A stretch of DNA of 7,715 nt from Anaerolineales bacterium (GTDB taxonomy: Bacteria; Chloroflexota; Anaerolineae; Anaerolineales; Villigracilaceae). Under the pieces are notes generated by a model. It did no database searches, was not told the origin of the DNA, and worked only from the letters and a program-made list of their open reading frames with translations. The DNA is taken from the NCBI GenBank assembly GCA_024763295.1, contig JANTFU010000102.1, positions 1 to 7,715 on the forward strand, in the 5' to 3' direction. The translations under genes and the position numbers were made by a program. Below are positions 1 through 6,965 of the stretch, piece after piece (the first letter of the stretch is position 1; each line of letters starts with the position of its first letter).

Positions 1-888
1 AGCGAATATAACCGCGCCATCAATATGCCTTACGAACCCGGCTCGGTCTTTAAGATTTTGACGATGGCAGCCGCGCTGGATACCGGCACGGTTGAGCCTG
101 ATACCGCCTATACCGACACCGGCGTGTATGAGATTGGCGGCGCAGTCATCCGCAACTGGGATAATGAAGCCTGGGGCGTACAAGATATGACCGATTGCCT
201 TGCGCATTCGCTGAATGTCTGTTTGGCAAGAGTCGCTGTGCAAATGGGCACTGAAGATTTTTATAACTACATGATCGATTTTGGCATCGGACACCCGACC
301 GGCATCGACCTGAGCGGTGAAGCGGGCGGCAGATTGCGCGTCCCCGGAGATGCCGATTGGTACACCATCGACTTGGCGACCAATTCCTTTGGACAGGGCG
401 TGACCGCAACGCCCATCCAAATGATGATGGCAGCCTCCGCAATTGCCAACGATGGCACAATGGTGACGCCGCACTTGCTTTATGGCATGGTACGCGATAA
501 TCGTCAGTACAATTTCCCGCCGCAAGATGCGGGGCGACCGATCAAGCCTGAAACTGCGCGCACGCTGAACGAGATGCTCGCCAATGCCCTTCATGGGTAC
601 GATTCGTTGGCTATTCTGCCCGGATACCGTTTGGCAGGCAAGACCGGCACGGCAGAAATTCCTACCGAATCTGGCAGCTATTCCAGCGCCGCGACGAACA
701 CATCCTTTATCGGTTGGGGTCCCGTCGATGACCCGCAATTTATGATCTATGTCTGGCTCGAACAGCCCACGACATCCATTTGGGCATCGCAGACCGCCGC
801 GCCCGTTTTCGCGCAAGTCGCCGATGTGACCACACAAATTCTCAACATCCCGCCGGATGTTGTCCGCTTGCAATACGCAGGACAGTAA
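1..888 (+). CDS. ftsI: Class B penicillin-binding protein, transpeptidase domain (3' part, 5' end outside window)
   Basis: This is the C-terminal part of a septal-type D,D-transpeptidase that crosslinks peptidoglycan stem peptides outside the membrane. The reading frame is open from base 1 (SEYNRAINMPYEPGSVFK), so the start lies upstream and the ATG at 25 is internal. All three penicillin-binding motifs are visible: SVFK with the acylated Ser at codon 43-45, SLN at 208-216, and KTGT from 640. The family-typical stretches FGIGHPTGIDL, SFGQGVTATPIQ and TSFIGWGP also match. The protein stops soon after the transpeptidase fold, so it carries no C-terminal PASTA repeats. Its place directly before murF in a dcw cluster argues for FtsI (PBP3). 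A PBP2/MrdA-type enzyme is the alternative, because the N-terminal domain that would decide is missing. The family is certain; the symbol is less so. Confidence 0.93.
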   Translation, partial: SEYNRAINMPYEPGSVFKILTMAAALDTGTVEPDTAYTDTGVYEIGGAVIRNWDNEAWGVQDMTDCLAHSLNVCLARVAVQMGTEDFYNYMIDFGIGHPTGIDLSGEAGGRLRVPGDADWYTIDLATNSFGQGVTATPIQMMMAASAIANDGTMVTPHLLYGMVRDNRQYNFPPQDAGRPIKPETARTLNEMLANALHGYDSLAILPGYRLAGKTGTAEIPTESGSYSSAATNTSFIGWGPVDDPQFMIYVWLEQPTTSIWASQTAAPVFAQVADVTTQILNIPPDVVRLQYAGQ

Positions 889-2301
889 ATGCTGACACTT
901 GCCGATATTTTCGAAGCCCTGACGGGCACCCGACCCAATGCGCCCGCGCCCATTCCGGCAGCGGCGATTGATTCGCGCCAAGTGCAAGCGGGCGGGCTTT
1001 TCATCGCCATCCCCGGTGAAAATGTCGATGGACATGCCTACGTTGGCGCAGCCTTCGAAAAGGGTGCAAAATTTGCCCTGATTGAGCATGAAATTAACGG
1101 CGATTTCAACGTGATTGATTTGCGTACCGCAACCACTGAAGATGTAGACGGATTGGATGCGCCGCTCTGCCTGCTGGTGGAGAACACCATCAGCGCCTTG
1201 CAAAAAATCGCTACGTTCTGGCGGAACAAACTCGACCTGCGCGTGATCGGCATTACCGGAAGTGTGGGCAAATCGACGACCAAAGAACTCGTTGCCCAAG
1301 CGCTTGGACAGCGTTACGACACCCTGAAAAATCCCGGCAACCTGAACAACGAAATCGGTCTGCCTCTGACAGTTTTGCACCTAAGCGAAGAACACGAATG
1401 CGCCGTCCTTGAAATGGGATTTTACGTCCCCGGCGAAATCAAATTCTTGTGCGACATCGCCCAACCGCAAATCGGTGTGATTACCAATATCGGCACCGTC
1501 CATGCAGAGCGAGCCGGTTCGCAGGAAGCCATCGCGCGCGGCAAAGCGGAGTTGGTTGAAGCCCTGCCCGCTGACGGCGTTGCCATCCTGAATTACGACG
1601 ACCTGTGGGTGCGCAAGATGGCAGAACACACCAATGCGCGCGTTTTCTTCTACGGTCTCACCAATGACGCCGATTTATGGGCAGATGAGATCGAAGGCTT
1701 GGGCTTGGATGGTATCCGTTTCCGTTTGCATTATCGCAACGAAGTCATTCATCTCCACTTGCCGCTGATTGGTCGCCACTCTGTCCACACCGCTTTGCGT
1801 GCCACCGCCGTTGCCCTCGTTGAAGGCTTGACGTGGCAAGAGATCATCAACGGACTGCGTGCCGGACGAGCACAATTGCGCTTGGTGGCTGCCCGCAGCG
1901 CCTGCGGTGCGCTCATTCTCGATGATACTTACAACGCCTCGCCCGCTTCTACGCTGGCAGCCTTGAGCCTGCTCGAAGAAATGAGCGGACGTAAAATCGC
2001 GGTACTCGGCGACATGCTCGAACTTGGACAGTACGAAAGACAAGGGCACGAAATGGTTGGTCTGCGTGCCGCAGAGATCGCCGACCTGCTCGTTACGCTC
2101 GGCAAACGCGCACACATCATTGCAGATGCCGCACGCCAAGCAGGGATGCCCGCAGCAAAAATCATCGAATTTGACGCGCACGAAGACGTGATTGCTTGGC
2201 TGAACGTCAATCTGACGGACAAAGACAGCCTCCTCCTGAAAGGCTCGCGTGGCTTGCGTATGGATCGCATCGTCGCAGCGCTGGAGGCAGAGCAATGCTA
2301 A
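889..2301 (+). CDS. murF: UDP-N-acetylmuramoyl-tripeptide--D-alanyl-D-alanine ligase
   Basis: This cytoplasmic ATP-dependent ligase adds D-Ala-D-Ala to the UDP-MurNAc tripeptide, giving the pentapeptide precursor. The 470 residues match the usual MurF length. The N-terminal substrate-binding domain shows AIDSRQVQAGGLFIAIPGE (about 26-44) followed by DGH. The central ATPase domain has the P-loop GITGSVGKST (121-130), NNEIGLP (153-159), EMG (175-177) and NIGTVHAE (200-207). K219 in the ARGKAEL stretch is the likely carbamoylated lysine. The C-terminal domain has DDTYNASP (345-352), LGDMLELG (373-380) and KGSRGLRMD (451-459), the MurF-specific tail. The start ATG directly follows the PBP stop, with AGGA at 879-882 six bases upstream, which suggests translational coupling. 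The 3' end overlaps mraY by 7 nt. The first residues (MLTLADIFEALTG) fit family N-termini, so no other start is needed. Confidence 0.96.
   Translation: MLTLADIFEALTGTRPNAPAPIPAAAIDSRQVQAGGLFIAIPGENVDGHAYVGAAFEKGAKFALIEHEINGDFNVIDLRTATTEDVDGLDAPLCLLVENTISALQKIATFWRNKLDLRVIGITGSVGKSTTKELVAQALGQRYDTLKNPGNLNNEIGLPLTVLHLSEEHECAVLEMGFYVPGEIKFLCDIAQPQIGVITNIGTVHAERAGSQEAIARGKAELVEALPADGVAILNYDDLWVRKMAEHTNARVFFYGLTNDADLWADEIEGLGLDGIRFRLHYRNEVIHLHLPLIGRHSVHTALRATAVALVEGLTWQEIINGLRAGRAQLRLVAARSACGALILDDTYNASPASTLAALSLLEEMSGRKIAVLGDMLELGQYERQGHEMVGLRAAEIADLLVTLGKRAHIIADAARQAGMPAAKIIEFDAHEDVIAWLNVNLTDKDSLLLKGSRGLRMDRIVAALEAEQC
2283..2287 (+). promoter_or_regulatory. Ribosome binding site of mraY (inside murF)
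   Basis: GGAGG lies in the last codons of murF, seven bases before the ATG at 2295. It decides the mraY start: the open frame extends upstream to 2196, but the extra residues there are hydrophilic and only mirror murF. From 2295 the protein opens with the expected hydrophobic segment. Confidence 0.8.
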
Positions 2302-3305
2302 AGCAAATATCCTTTGTGCTCAGTCTCGCCGGTGCCAGCTTTATGATGACCGTCATCTGGGGACCGCCCCTGTTGCGTGTTTTGCGCCACTTAAAGATTG
2401 GCAAAATCATCCGCGTGGATGAACCGGGCTTCCATCAAGTCAAAATGGGAACCCCAACTATGGGCGGCGTGATGTTTATTTTGCCGGTTATTCTGATCAC
2501 GTTGATGTTGAACTCGGTACAGCTGATTGGCTTGCAACCGACCGGACGCTCGATTCTTTTGCCCTTAGCCGTGCTGGTCTCTTACGGTTTTCTCGGAATG
2601 CTTGATGATTGGGAAGGCGTCCGCGGCAAACGACGCGGCGATGGCATGAAAGCCAGCACCAAATTTACCTTTCAGGTTATTTTGGCAATTGTGATTGCCG
2701 CCGTACTCAAATATCTTTTCGATGTGCCTGAAATGCGCATTCCCGGCGTTCCTGTGACCTTTGAACTGGGTATTTGGTACATCCCTGTGGCAGCCTTCAT
2801 CATTATCGGCGCTTCTAACGCGGTCAACTTTACCGATGGTTTGGACGGTTTAGCCGGTTTGATTGCCGCAACCGCCTTCATCGCTTACGGCGGCATTGCC
2901 ATGATGCAAGGGCAGCATTACGTCGGACGTTTCTGCTTCACGCTGGTCGGTGCCCTCTTTGGCTTTTTATGGTTCAACGTCCATCCTGCTTCGCTCTTTA
3001 TGGGCGATACCGGCTCACTTTCGCTTGGGGCTGCGCTCGCAGTTGTCGCGCTGATGACCGGTCAGTGGGCGCTTTTGCCCGTGATTGCGATTATTCCGGT
3101 CAGCGAAGCGATTAGTGTTATTTTGCAAGTTGGCTATTTCAAATTTTCACGCCGCATGACGGGTGAAGGCAAGCGCATTTTCAAAATGGCACCCTTACAT
3201 TTGCATTTTGAACTGCTCGGTTGGAGCGAAACGCAAGTTGTTCAGCGTTTCTGGCTCATCAGCCTGATGGCAGCCTTATTTGGTGTCGGATTGGCATTGG
3301 TGTAA
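2295..3305 (+). CDS. mraY: Phospho-N-acetylmuramoyl-pentapeptide transferase (lipid I synthase)
   Basis: This integral membrane enzyme transfers phospho-MurNAc-pentapeptide from UDP to undecaprenyl phosphate, giving lipid I on the inner face of the membrane. The 336 residues, with about ten hydrophobic segments, fit the family. Visible signatures are KMGTPTMGG (50-58), the catalytic Asp pair in LGMLDDW (D104/D105), a Lys-rich cytoplasmic loop (112-123), NAVNFTDGLDGLA (175-187), FMGDTGSL (235-242, D238 a likely Mg2+ ligand) and the C-terminal MAPLHLHFELLGWSE (298-312). The last motif is normally written HHH; here the middle His is Leu (codon 3201-3203). The gene overlaps murF by 7 nt and is followed two bases later by murD, as in classical dcw clusters. 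Function is assigned with confidence; the altered motif is treated separately under findings. Confidence 0.96.
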   Translation: MLKQISFVLSLAGASFMMTVIWGPPLLRVLRHLKIGKIIRVDEPGFHQVKMGTPTMGGVMFILPVILITLMLNSVQLIGLQPTGRSILLPLAVLVSYGFLGMLDDWEGVRGKRRGDGMKASTKFTFQVILAIVIAAVLKYLFDVPEMRIPGVPVTFELGIWYIPVAAFIIIGASNAVNFTDGLDGLAGLIAATAFIAYGGIAMMQGQHYVGRFCFTLVGALFGFLWFNVHPASLFMGDTGSLSLGAALAVVALMTGQWALLPVIAIIPVSEAISVILQVGYFKFSRRMTGEGKRIFKMAPLHLHFELLGWSETQVVQRFWLISLMAALFGVGLALV

Positions 3306-3307
3306 GC

Positions 3308-4690
3308 ATGACTGATTGGAACGGCAAAACTATCCTCATTATCGGCGCGGCTCGTCAGGGCTTAGCTTTGGCGCGTTACCTTACAAAGCATGGCGCAAAA
3401 GTGACTTTGAATGATATTCGGATGCCCGCCGACCTAAAGGCTGAACAGGAAACCCTGAAGGATGTGCCTGTGGAATGGGCGCTGGGCGCACATTATTCCG
3501 GCTTGCTCGATGGCAAAGACTTGGTATGCCTTTCCGGCGGGATTCCGCTAACGCTGAATATCGTCAAGGAAGCTCTTCGACGCGAAATCCCGCTCTCGAA
3601 CGATACGCAGATTTTCCTCGAAGCAGTGCCGTGTAAAACCATCGGCATTACCGGCTCGGCAGGCAAGACAACGACGACAACATTGGTCGGACGCATGGCA
3701 AAAGCCGCTTTCGCTCAAAGCGAAAATAAAGTCTGGATTGGTGGCAATATCGGCGACCCGCTGCTTAACTACGTTGATCAAATGCAGCCCGATGATCTCG
3801 CTATTCTTGAGATTTCGAGCTTCCAACTAGAGCAGATGACTCTCTCGACAAATATCGCCGCCGTCTTGAATGTAACGCCTAATCACCTCGACCGACACGG
3901 CACGATGGAAGCCTACGCTGCCGCCAAAGCACGGTTGCTCCAAAATCAGACCGCCGACGATATTGCCATCGTCAGCCGCGACGATGCCGGCTCGTTTGCA
4001 ATGCGCAGCTTTTCGCCGGGCAAACTCTTCACTTTCGGTACCCAACCTTTTTCCACGGGCGAAGCGGGCACCCGTCTGCTGGACGGTTTGATCTACGTCC
4101 GCGAAGGCGAGATGGAGATGGATCTGGTTTCGACGGATTTAATCCAATTACGCGGGGCGCATAATTTACAGAATGTGCTGGCAGCTTGTACCATCGCTTT
4201 TGTAGCGGGGTTTCCGGTTTCAGCGATGCAGGCGGCTTTACAGGATTTTCATGGCGTGGCACATCGCTTGGAGCGTGTGCGTGAGTTGAACGGTGTGGTT
4301 TGGTACAACGATTCGATTGCGACTGCGCCCGAACGTGCGATGGCTGCTGTGCGCGCCTTTGATGAGCCGATTGTCCTTTTGCTGGGCGGGCGCGATAAAA
4401 AATTACCCTGGAATGCGCTGGCGGAGTTGATTCGCCAACGTGTAGATCATGTGGTGCTGTTTGGCGAAGCCGCGCCGAAAATTGCCGATGCAATTGGCGG
4501 CAGCCGCAGCAGCGGACGTCCTTACACCATCTCGCACTGCATCGGTTTGAAAGACGCGGTTGCGGCGGCGGCAAAGGTGGCTGAAGCCGGAGATGTGGTT
4601 TTGCTCTCTCCGGGCGGCACGAGTTTTGATGAATTTAAAGATTTCGCAGAACGCGGAGAAAGGTTTCGAGCATGGGTACAAGCACTCTAA
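3308..4690 (+). CDS. murD: UDP-N-acetylmuramoylalanine--D-glutamate ligase
   Basis: This cytoplasmic ligase couples D-Glu to UDP-MurNAc-L-Ala using ATP. It has 460 residues, normal for MurD. An N-terminal Rossmann-like domain (GKTILIIGAARQGLALA, 6-22) binds UDP. The ATPase domain has the P-loop GITGSAGKTTTTT (113-125), GGNIG (145-149), EISSFQLE (168-175), and LNVTPNHLDRHG with H193. K207 in YAAAKARL is the expected carbamoylated Lys. GAHNLQNVLAA (283-293) and HRLERV (319-324) lead into the C-terminal domain, which has NDSIATAP (334-341), LLLGGRDKK (357-365) and SPGGTSFDEFKDF (434-446). S439 and F446 align by eye with E. coli S415 and F422. The ATG at 3308 is preferred over an upstream in-frame ATG at 3221 inside mraY, because the N-terminus then matches the family. 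Its ribosome site is poor (GGTG at 3299-3302), so it probably depends on coupling to mraY. Confidence 0.95.
   Translation: MTDWNGKTILIIGAARQGLALARYLTKHGAKVTLNDIRMPADLKAEQETLKDVPVEWALGAHYSGLLDGKDLVCLSGGIPLTLNIVKEALRREIPLSNDTQIFLEAVPCKTIGITGSAGKTTTTTLVGRMAKAAFAQSENKVWIGGNIGDPLLNYVDQMQPDDLAILEISSFQLEQMTLSTNIAAVLNVTPNHLDRHGTMEAYAAAKARLLQNQTADDIAIVSRDDAGSFAMRSFSPGKLFTFGTQPFSTGEAGTRLLDGLIYVREGEMEMDLVSTDLIQLRGAHNLQNVLAACTIAFVAGFPVSAMQAALQDFHGVAHRLERVRELNGVVWYNDSIATAPERAMAAVRAFDEPIVLLLGGRDKKLPWNALAELIRQRVDHVVLFGEAAPKIADAIGGSRSSGRPYTISHCIGLKDAVAAAAKVAEAGDVVLLSPGGTSFDEFKDFAERGERFRAWVQAL
4655..4663 (+). promoter_or_regulatory. Ribosome binding site of ftsW (inside murD)
   Basis: GGAGAAAGG lies within the end of murD. 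Its AAGG part ends eight bases before the ATG at 4672. This supports starting ftsW there despite the 19-nt overlap with murD. Confidence 0.65.
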
Positions 4691-5907
4691 ACCAACATCC
4701 CTATCCCGTTGGCACGCGGCGCGATGCCAAAAGCGGCGACGCGCCTTTGCTCATCACCATTATTGTTTTGGTGGCGTTTGGCTTGCTGATGCTTTACTCC
4801 TCCAGCGTTGATTATTCGGTGCGAATTTTGGGCAAAGACCCCGGTTATATGCTGCGCCGTCAGGTTTTATGGCTGGGCTTGGGGGCGGGCGTGGCGTATT
4901 TGCTCTCGCGTCTGGATTATCACTACTGGCGTCGTTTTTCGGTGCTTGCCATGTTAGGGACGATCTTGTCGCTGGTTGCGGTTTTGATAACGAGTGAGTT
5001 GCGTTTGGGCGCAGTCCGCACCTTCTATAACGGTTCTATCCAACCGTCCGAGTTGGCAAAACTCGTCACGGTTATTTATTTGGCAGTTTGGCTCTATGCC
5101 AAACGCGCCCAACTCAACAATATCGAGTTGGGATTAATTCCGCTGGCGATCATTCTTGGGTTGATTGGTGGTCTGATTTACCTTCAGCCCGACTTGAGCG
5201 CAACCGTGACCATCTTTTTCCTTGGCGGTACGCTTTTCTTCCTTGCCGGTGCAGATTTGAAACAATTGACCATTTTGATGGTCTTGGCGCTCGCTGTTGC
5301 TTGGGTTGTGATCCAGTTCAGCAAAACCGGACAAGCGCGTGTGGCGTTTTATTGGCTTGGTCTCAAAGACCCGATGAATGCTTCCTACCATGTGCAACGC
5401 TCGCTCGAAGCGATTGTGAATGGCGGCGTTTTCGGTTTGGGAATTGGCAAAAGTCTCACCAAGTTAACCGGTTTGCCCGTTCCACCAACAGACAGTATTT
5501 TTGCCGTCATTACAGAAGAATTTGGCATTATGGGCGCATTTTTCTTGATGATGCTCTACGGTTTGCTGATTTGGCGGAGCTTGGTCATCGCGCGCCGTGC
5601 GCCTGATATGCTCGGTACGCTTTTGGCGACAGGATTAGCTTTTTGGATCGGTGTTGAAGCACTTATCAATATGACCGTAATGGTCGGGCTTTTGCCGGTG
5701 GCAGGAAACGCGCTGCCCTTTATTAGCGCGGGTGGTTCCAGCTTGGTCACCTCGCTGGCAGCCGTTGGCATTATTTACAACGTCTCGCGTCAACACGGCG
5801 CAGAGGCACAGCAAGCAGAAGATGAATGGAGAGCCTTCGGTGCGACTACTGGTTTGCGCGGGCGGTACGGGCGGCGGGGTGTATCCCGCGCTCAGCGTTC
5901 TCGCTAA
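4672..5907 (+). CDS. ftsW: SEDS-family peptidoglycan glycosyltransferase FtsW
   Basis: FtsW is the septal SEDS polymerase. It links lipid II into glycan strands together with a class B PBP, whose gene lies upstream in this operon. The 411-residue product has a short hydrophilic N-terminus (1-24) and then about ten hydrophobic segments. Family motifs are QPSELAK (124-130), QPDLSATV (172-179), YHVQRSLEAIVNGGVFGLGIG (roughly 239-259), PPTDSIFAVITEEFG (271-285) and LLPVAGNALPFISAGGSSL (340-358). D274 (codon 5491-5493) aligns with the essential SEDS aspartate. RodA is the alternative, but the position between murD and murG makes FtsW the better call. The conserved core ends near residue 374. The last 22-28 codons overlap murG in another frame and encode an Arg-rich tail (GRYGRRGVSRAQRSR), which would lie in the cytoplasm in the usual topology. 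Confidence 0.93.
   Translation: MGTSTLNQHPYPVGTRRDAKSGDAPLLITIIVLVAFGLLMLYSSSVDYSVRILGKDPGYMLRRQVLWLGLGAGVAYLLSRLDYHYWRRFSVLAMLGTILSLVAVLITSELRLGAVRTFYNGSIQPSELAKLVTVIYLAVWLYAKRAQLNNIELGLIPLAIILGLIGGLIYLQPDLSATVTIFFLGGTLFFLAGADLKQLTILMVLALAVAWVVIQFSKTGQARVAFYWLGLKDPMNASYHVQRSLEAIVNGGVFGLGIGKSLTKLTGLPVPPTDSIFAVITEEFGIMGAFFLMMLYGLLIWRSLVIARRAPDMLGTLLATGLAFWIGVEALINMTVMVGLLPVAGNALPFISAGGSSLVTSLAAVGIIYNVSRQHGAEAQQAEDEWRAFGATTGLRGRYGRRGVSRAQRSR
5828..5833 (+). promoter_or_regulatory. Ribosome binding site favouring a GTG start of murG (inside ftsW)
   Basis: GGAGAG lies six bases before GTG 5840. The competing upstream ATG (5822) has only a weak purine run, gcagaag, before it. Starting at GTG gives an N-terminus (M)RLLVCAGGTGG, which matches the normal position of the glycine loop in MurG. 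Confidence 0.55.
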
Positions 5908-6955
5908 GTTAAAAGAGGCATGGGGCAGGAGGCAAGATGCAAACTTGCCCCTTGCAGACTTGCAACTTTTATGGGTTGGCGGCGAAGGCGGCATGGAAGC
6001 CGAGCTCGTCCAACGTGAGCATATTCCATTCCGCGCTATCCCTGCGGCTGGTGTGCATGGCGTTGGCTTAAGCACCTTACCAAAAAATTTCATTACGCTT
6101 GCGCGCGGTGTTTTTGAAGCGCGTAAGATTTTGCGCGAATTCAAACCGGATGTAATGTTCTTTACCGGCGGATATGTGGCTGTGCCGATGGCTTTTGCCG
6201 GATGGCAAATTCCGAGCGTACTCTATGTTCCGGATATCGAACCCGGACTCGCCCTCAAGGCTTTAGCTTGGTTCGCGGACAAGATTACCGTGAGCACCCC
6301 AACTTCATCCGCCTACTTCTCACGCCCTGAGCGGATCGTGGCAACCGGGTATCCACTGCGCCCTGATCTGACCAAATGGCGCAAAGCGGACGCCTGCAAA
6401 GAACTCGGTTTGGATGCCGATGAGCCGATTTTGCTCGTTTTTGGTGGCAGCAAAGGCGCCCGCTCGATTAATAACGCGATACTGGCACATTTGCCGAAAC
6501 TGCTTGCGAAAACGCAGATTGTCCACATCACCGGCAAACTCGATTATGAGACCGTGCAAAATGCTCGGAATGCTCTCGGACAGAATCAAGCCGAACGCTA
6601 TCGCGTTTTCGATTATGTCCACGAGATGGGCATGGCACTGGGCGCGGCGGATTTGGTCATCTCGCGTGCGGGCGCATCATCGCTTGGTGAATATCCCGCT
6701 TTTGGCTTGCCCGCCATTTTAGTGCCGTATCCCTACGCTTGGCGCTATCAAAAAGTGAATGCTGAATATCTAAGTGAGCGCGGCGCGGCGCTTTTGGTAA
6801 AAGACGAAGATTTGGATGCTCAAGTGGTTTCATTGGTTTATGGTTTATTACAGGATCAGGAAAAATTAGCAGGAATGCGTGCAAAAATGCGTTCCTTAGC
6901 GGCGCCGCTTGCTGCTGAAAAAATTGCCGCTGAATTGCAGGCATTTGCAAAGTAG
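5840..6955 (+). CDS. murG: UDP-N-acetylglucosamine--undecaprenyl-PP-MurNAc-pentapeptide GlcNAc transferase (lipid II synthase)
   Basis: MurG is a GT-B glycosyltransferase on the inner membrane face. It adds GlcNAc to lipid I, making lipid II for FtsW. From GTG 5840 it has 371 residues; from ATG 5822, 377. The N-domain shows the glycine loop GGTGGGVYPAL (8-18), GGEGGMEAELV (47-57), FTGGYVAVP (108-116) and YVPDIEPGLALKALAWFAD (129-147). The C-domain, which binds UDP-GlcNAc, has FGGSKGARSIN (201-211), SRAGASSLGEYPAFGLPAIL (275-294) and PYPYAWRYQKVNAEYL (296-311). Two usual motifs differ: His after GGTGG is Gly, and the HEQN-type stretch reads VPDIEPG. About 13 extra residues (around 29-41) sit between the first helix and second strand, encoded by repeat-like DNA. 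The start overlaps ftsW deeply, so automated calls may truncate this gene and lose the glycine loop. Confidence 0.92.
   Translation: MRLLVCAGGTGGGVYPALSVLAKLKEAWGRRQDANLPLADLQLLWVGGEGGMEAELVQREHIPFRAIPAAGVHGVGLSTLPKNFITLARGVFEARKILREFKPDVMFFTGGYVAVPMAFAGWQIPSVLYVPDIEPGLALKALAWFADKITVSTPTSSAYFSRPERIVATGYPLRPDLTKWRKADACKELGLDADEPILLVFGGSKGARSINNAILAHLPKLLAKTQIVHITGKLDYETVQNARNALGQNQAERYRVFDYVHEMGMALGAADLVISRAGASSLGEYPAFGLPAILVPYPYAWRYQKVNAEYLSERGAALLVKDEDLDAQVVSLVYGLLQDQEKLAGMRAKMRSLAAPLAAEKIAAELQAFAK
5922..5965 (+). repeat. Short repeat/inverted-repeat cluster inside murG
   Basis: This 44-base patch has CTTGC three times (5944, 5951, 5959) at 7-8-base spacing. It also has the perfect inverted pair GGCAAG/CTTGCC (5931-5936 and 5944-5949) and an alternative pair GGGGCA/TGCCCC (5922-5927 and 5946-5951). 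It is in frame and encodes the extra loop GRRQDANLPLADLQ of MurG. It looks like a low-complexity or repeat-derived insertion; whether it occurs elsewhere in the genome cannot be seen here. Confidence 0.5.
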
Positions 6956-6965
6956 AGAGACGCTT

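Noticed and set aside
2196..2294. Upstream in-frame ATG extending mraY into murF
   Set aside because: The extension is hydrophilic and unlike MraY, whereas ATG 2295 has GGAGG at seven bases and starts the first membrane segment.
1675..2295. Open frame on the - strand (206 codons) inside murF
   Set aside because: It is fully antisense to the conserved MurF C-terminal domain and has no family motif. I judge it a coding shadow.
3221..3307. Upstream in-frame ATG extending murD into mraY
   Set aside because: The added residues only mirror mraY in another frame and do not resemble MurD. The ATG at 3308 gives a family-like N-terminus.
4029..4574. Open frame on the - strand (181 codons) inside murD
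   Set aside because: The product is rich in Arg, Ser and Pro with no domain, typical of antisense of a GC-rich gene; murD explains the region.
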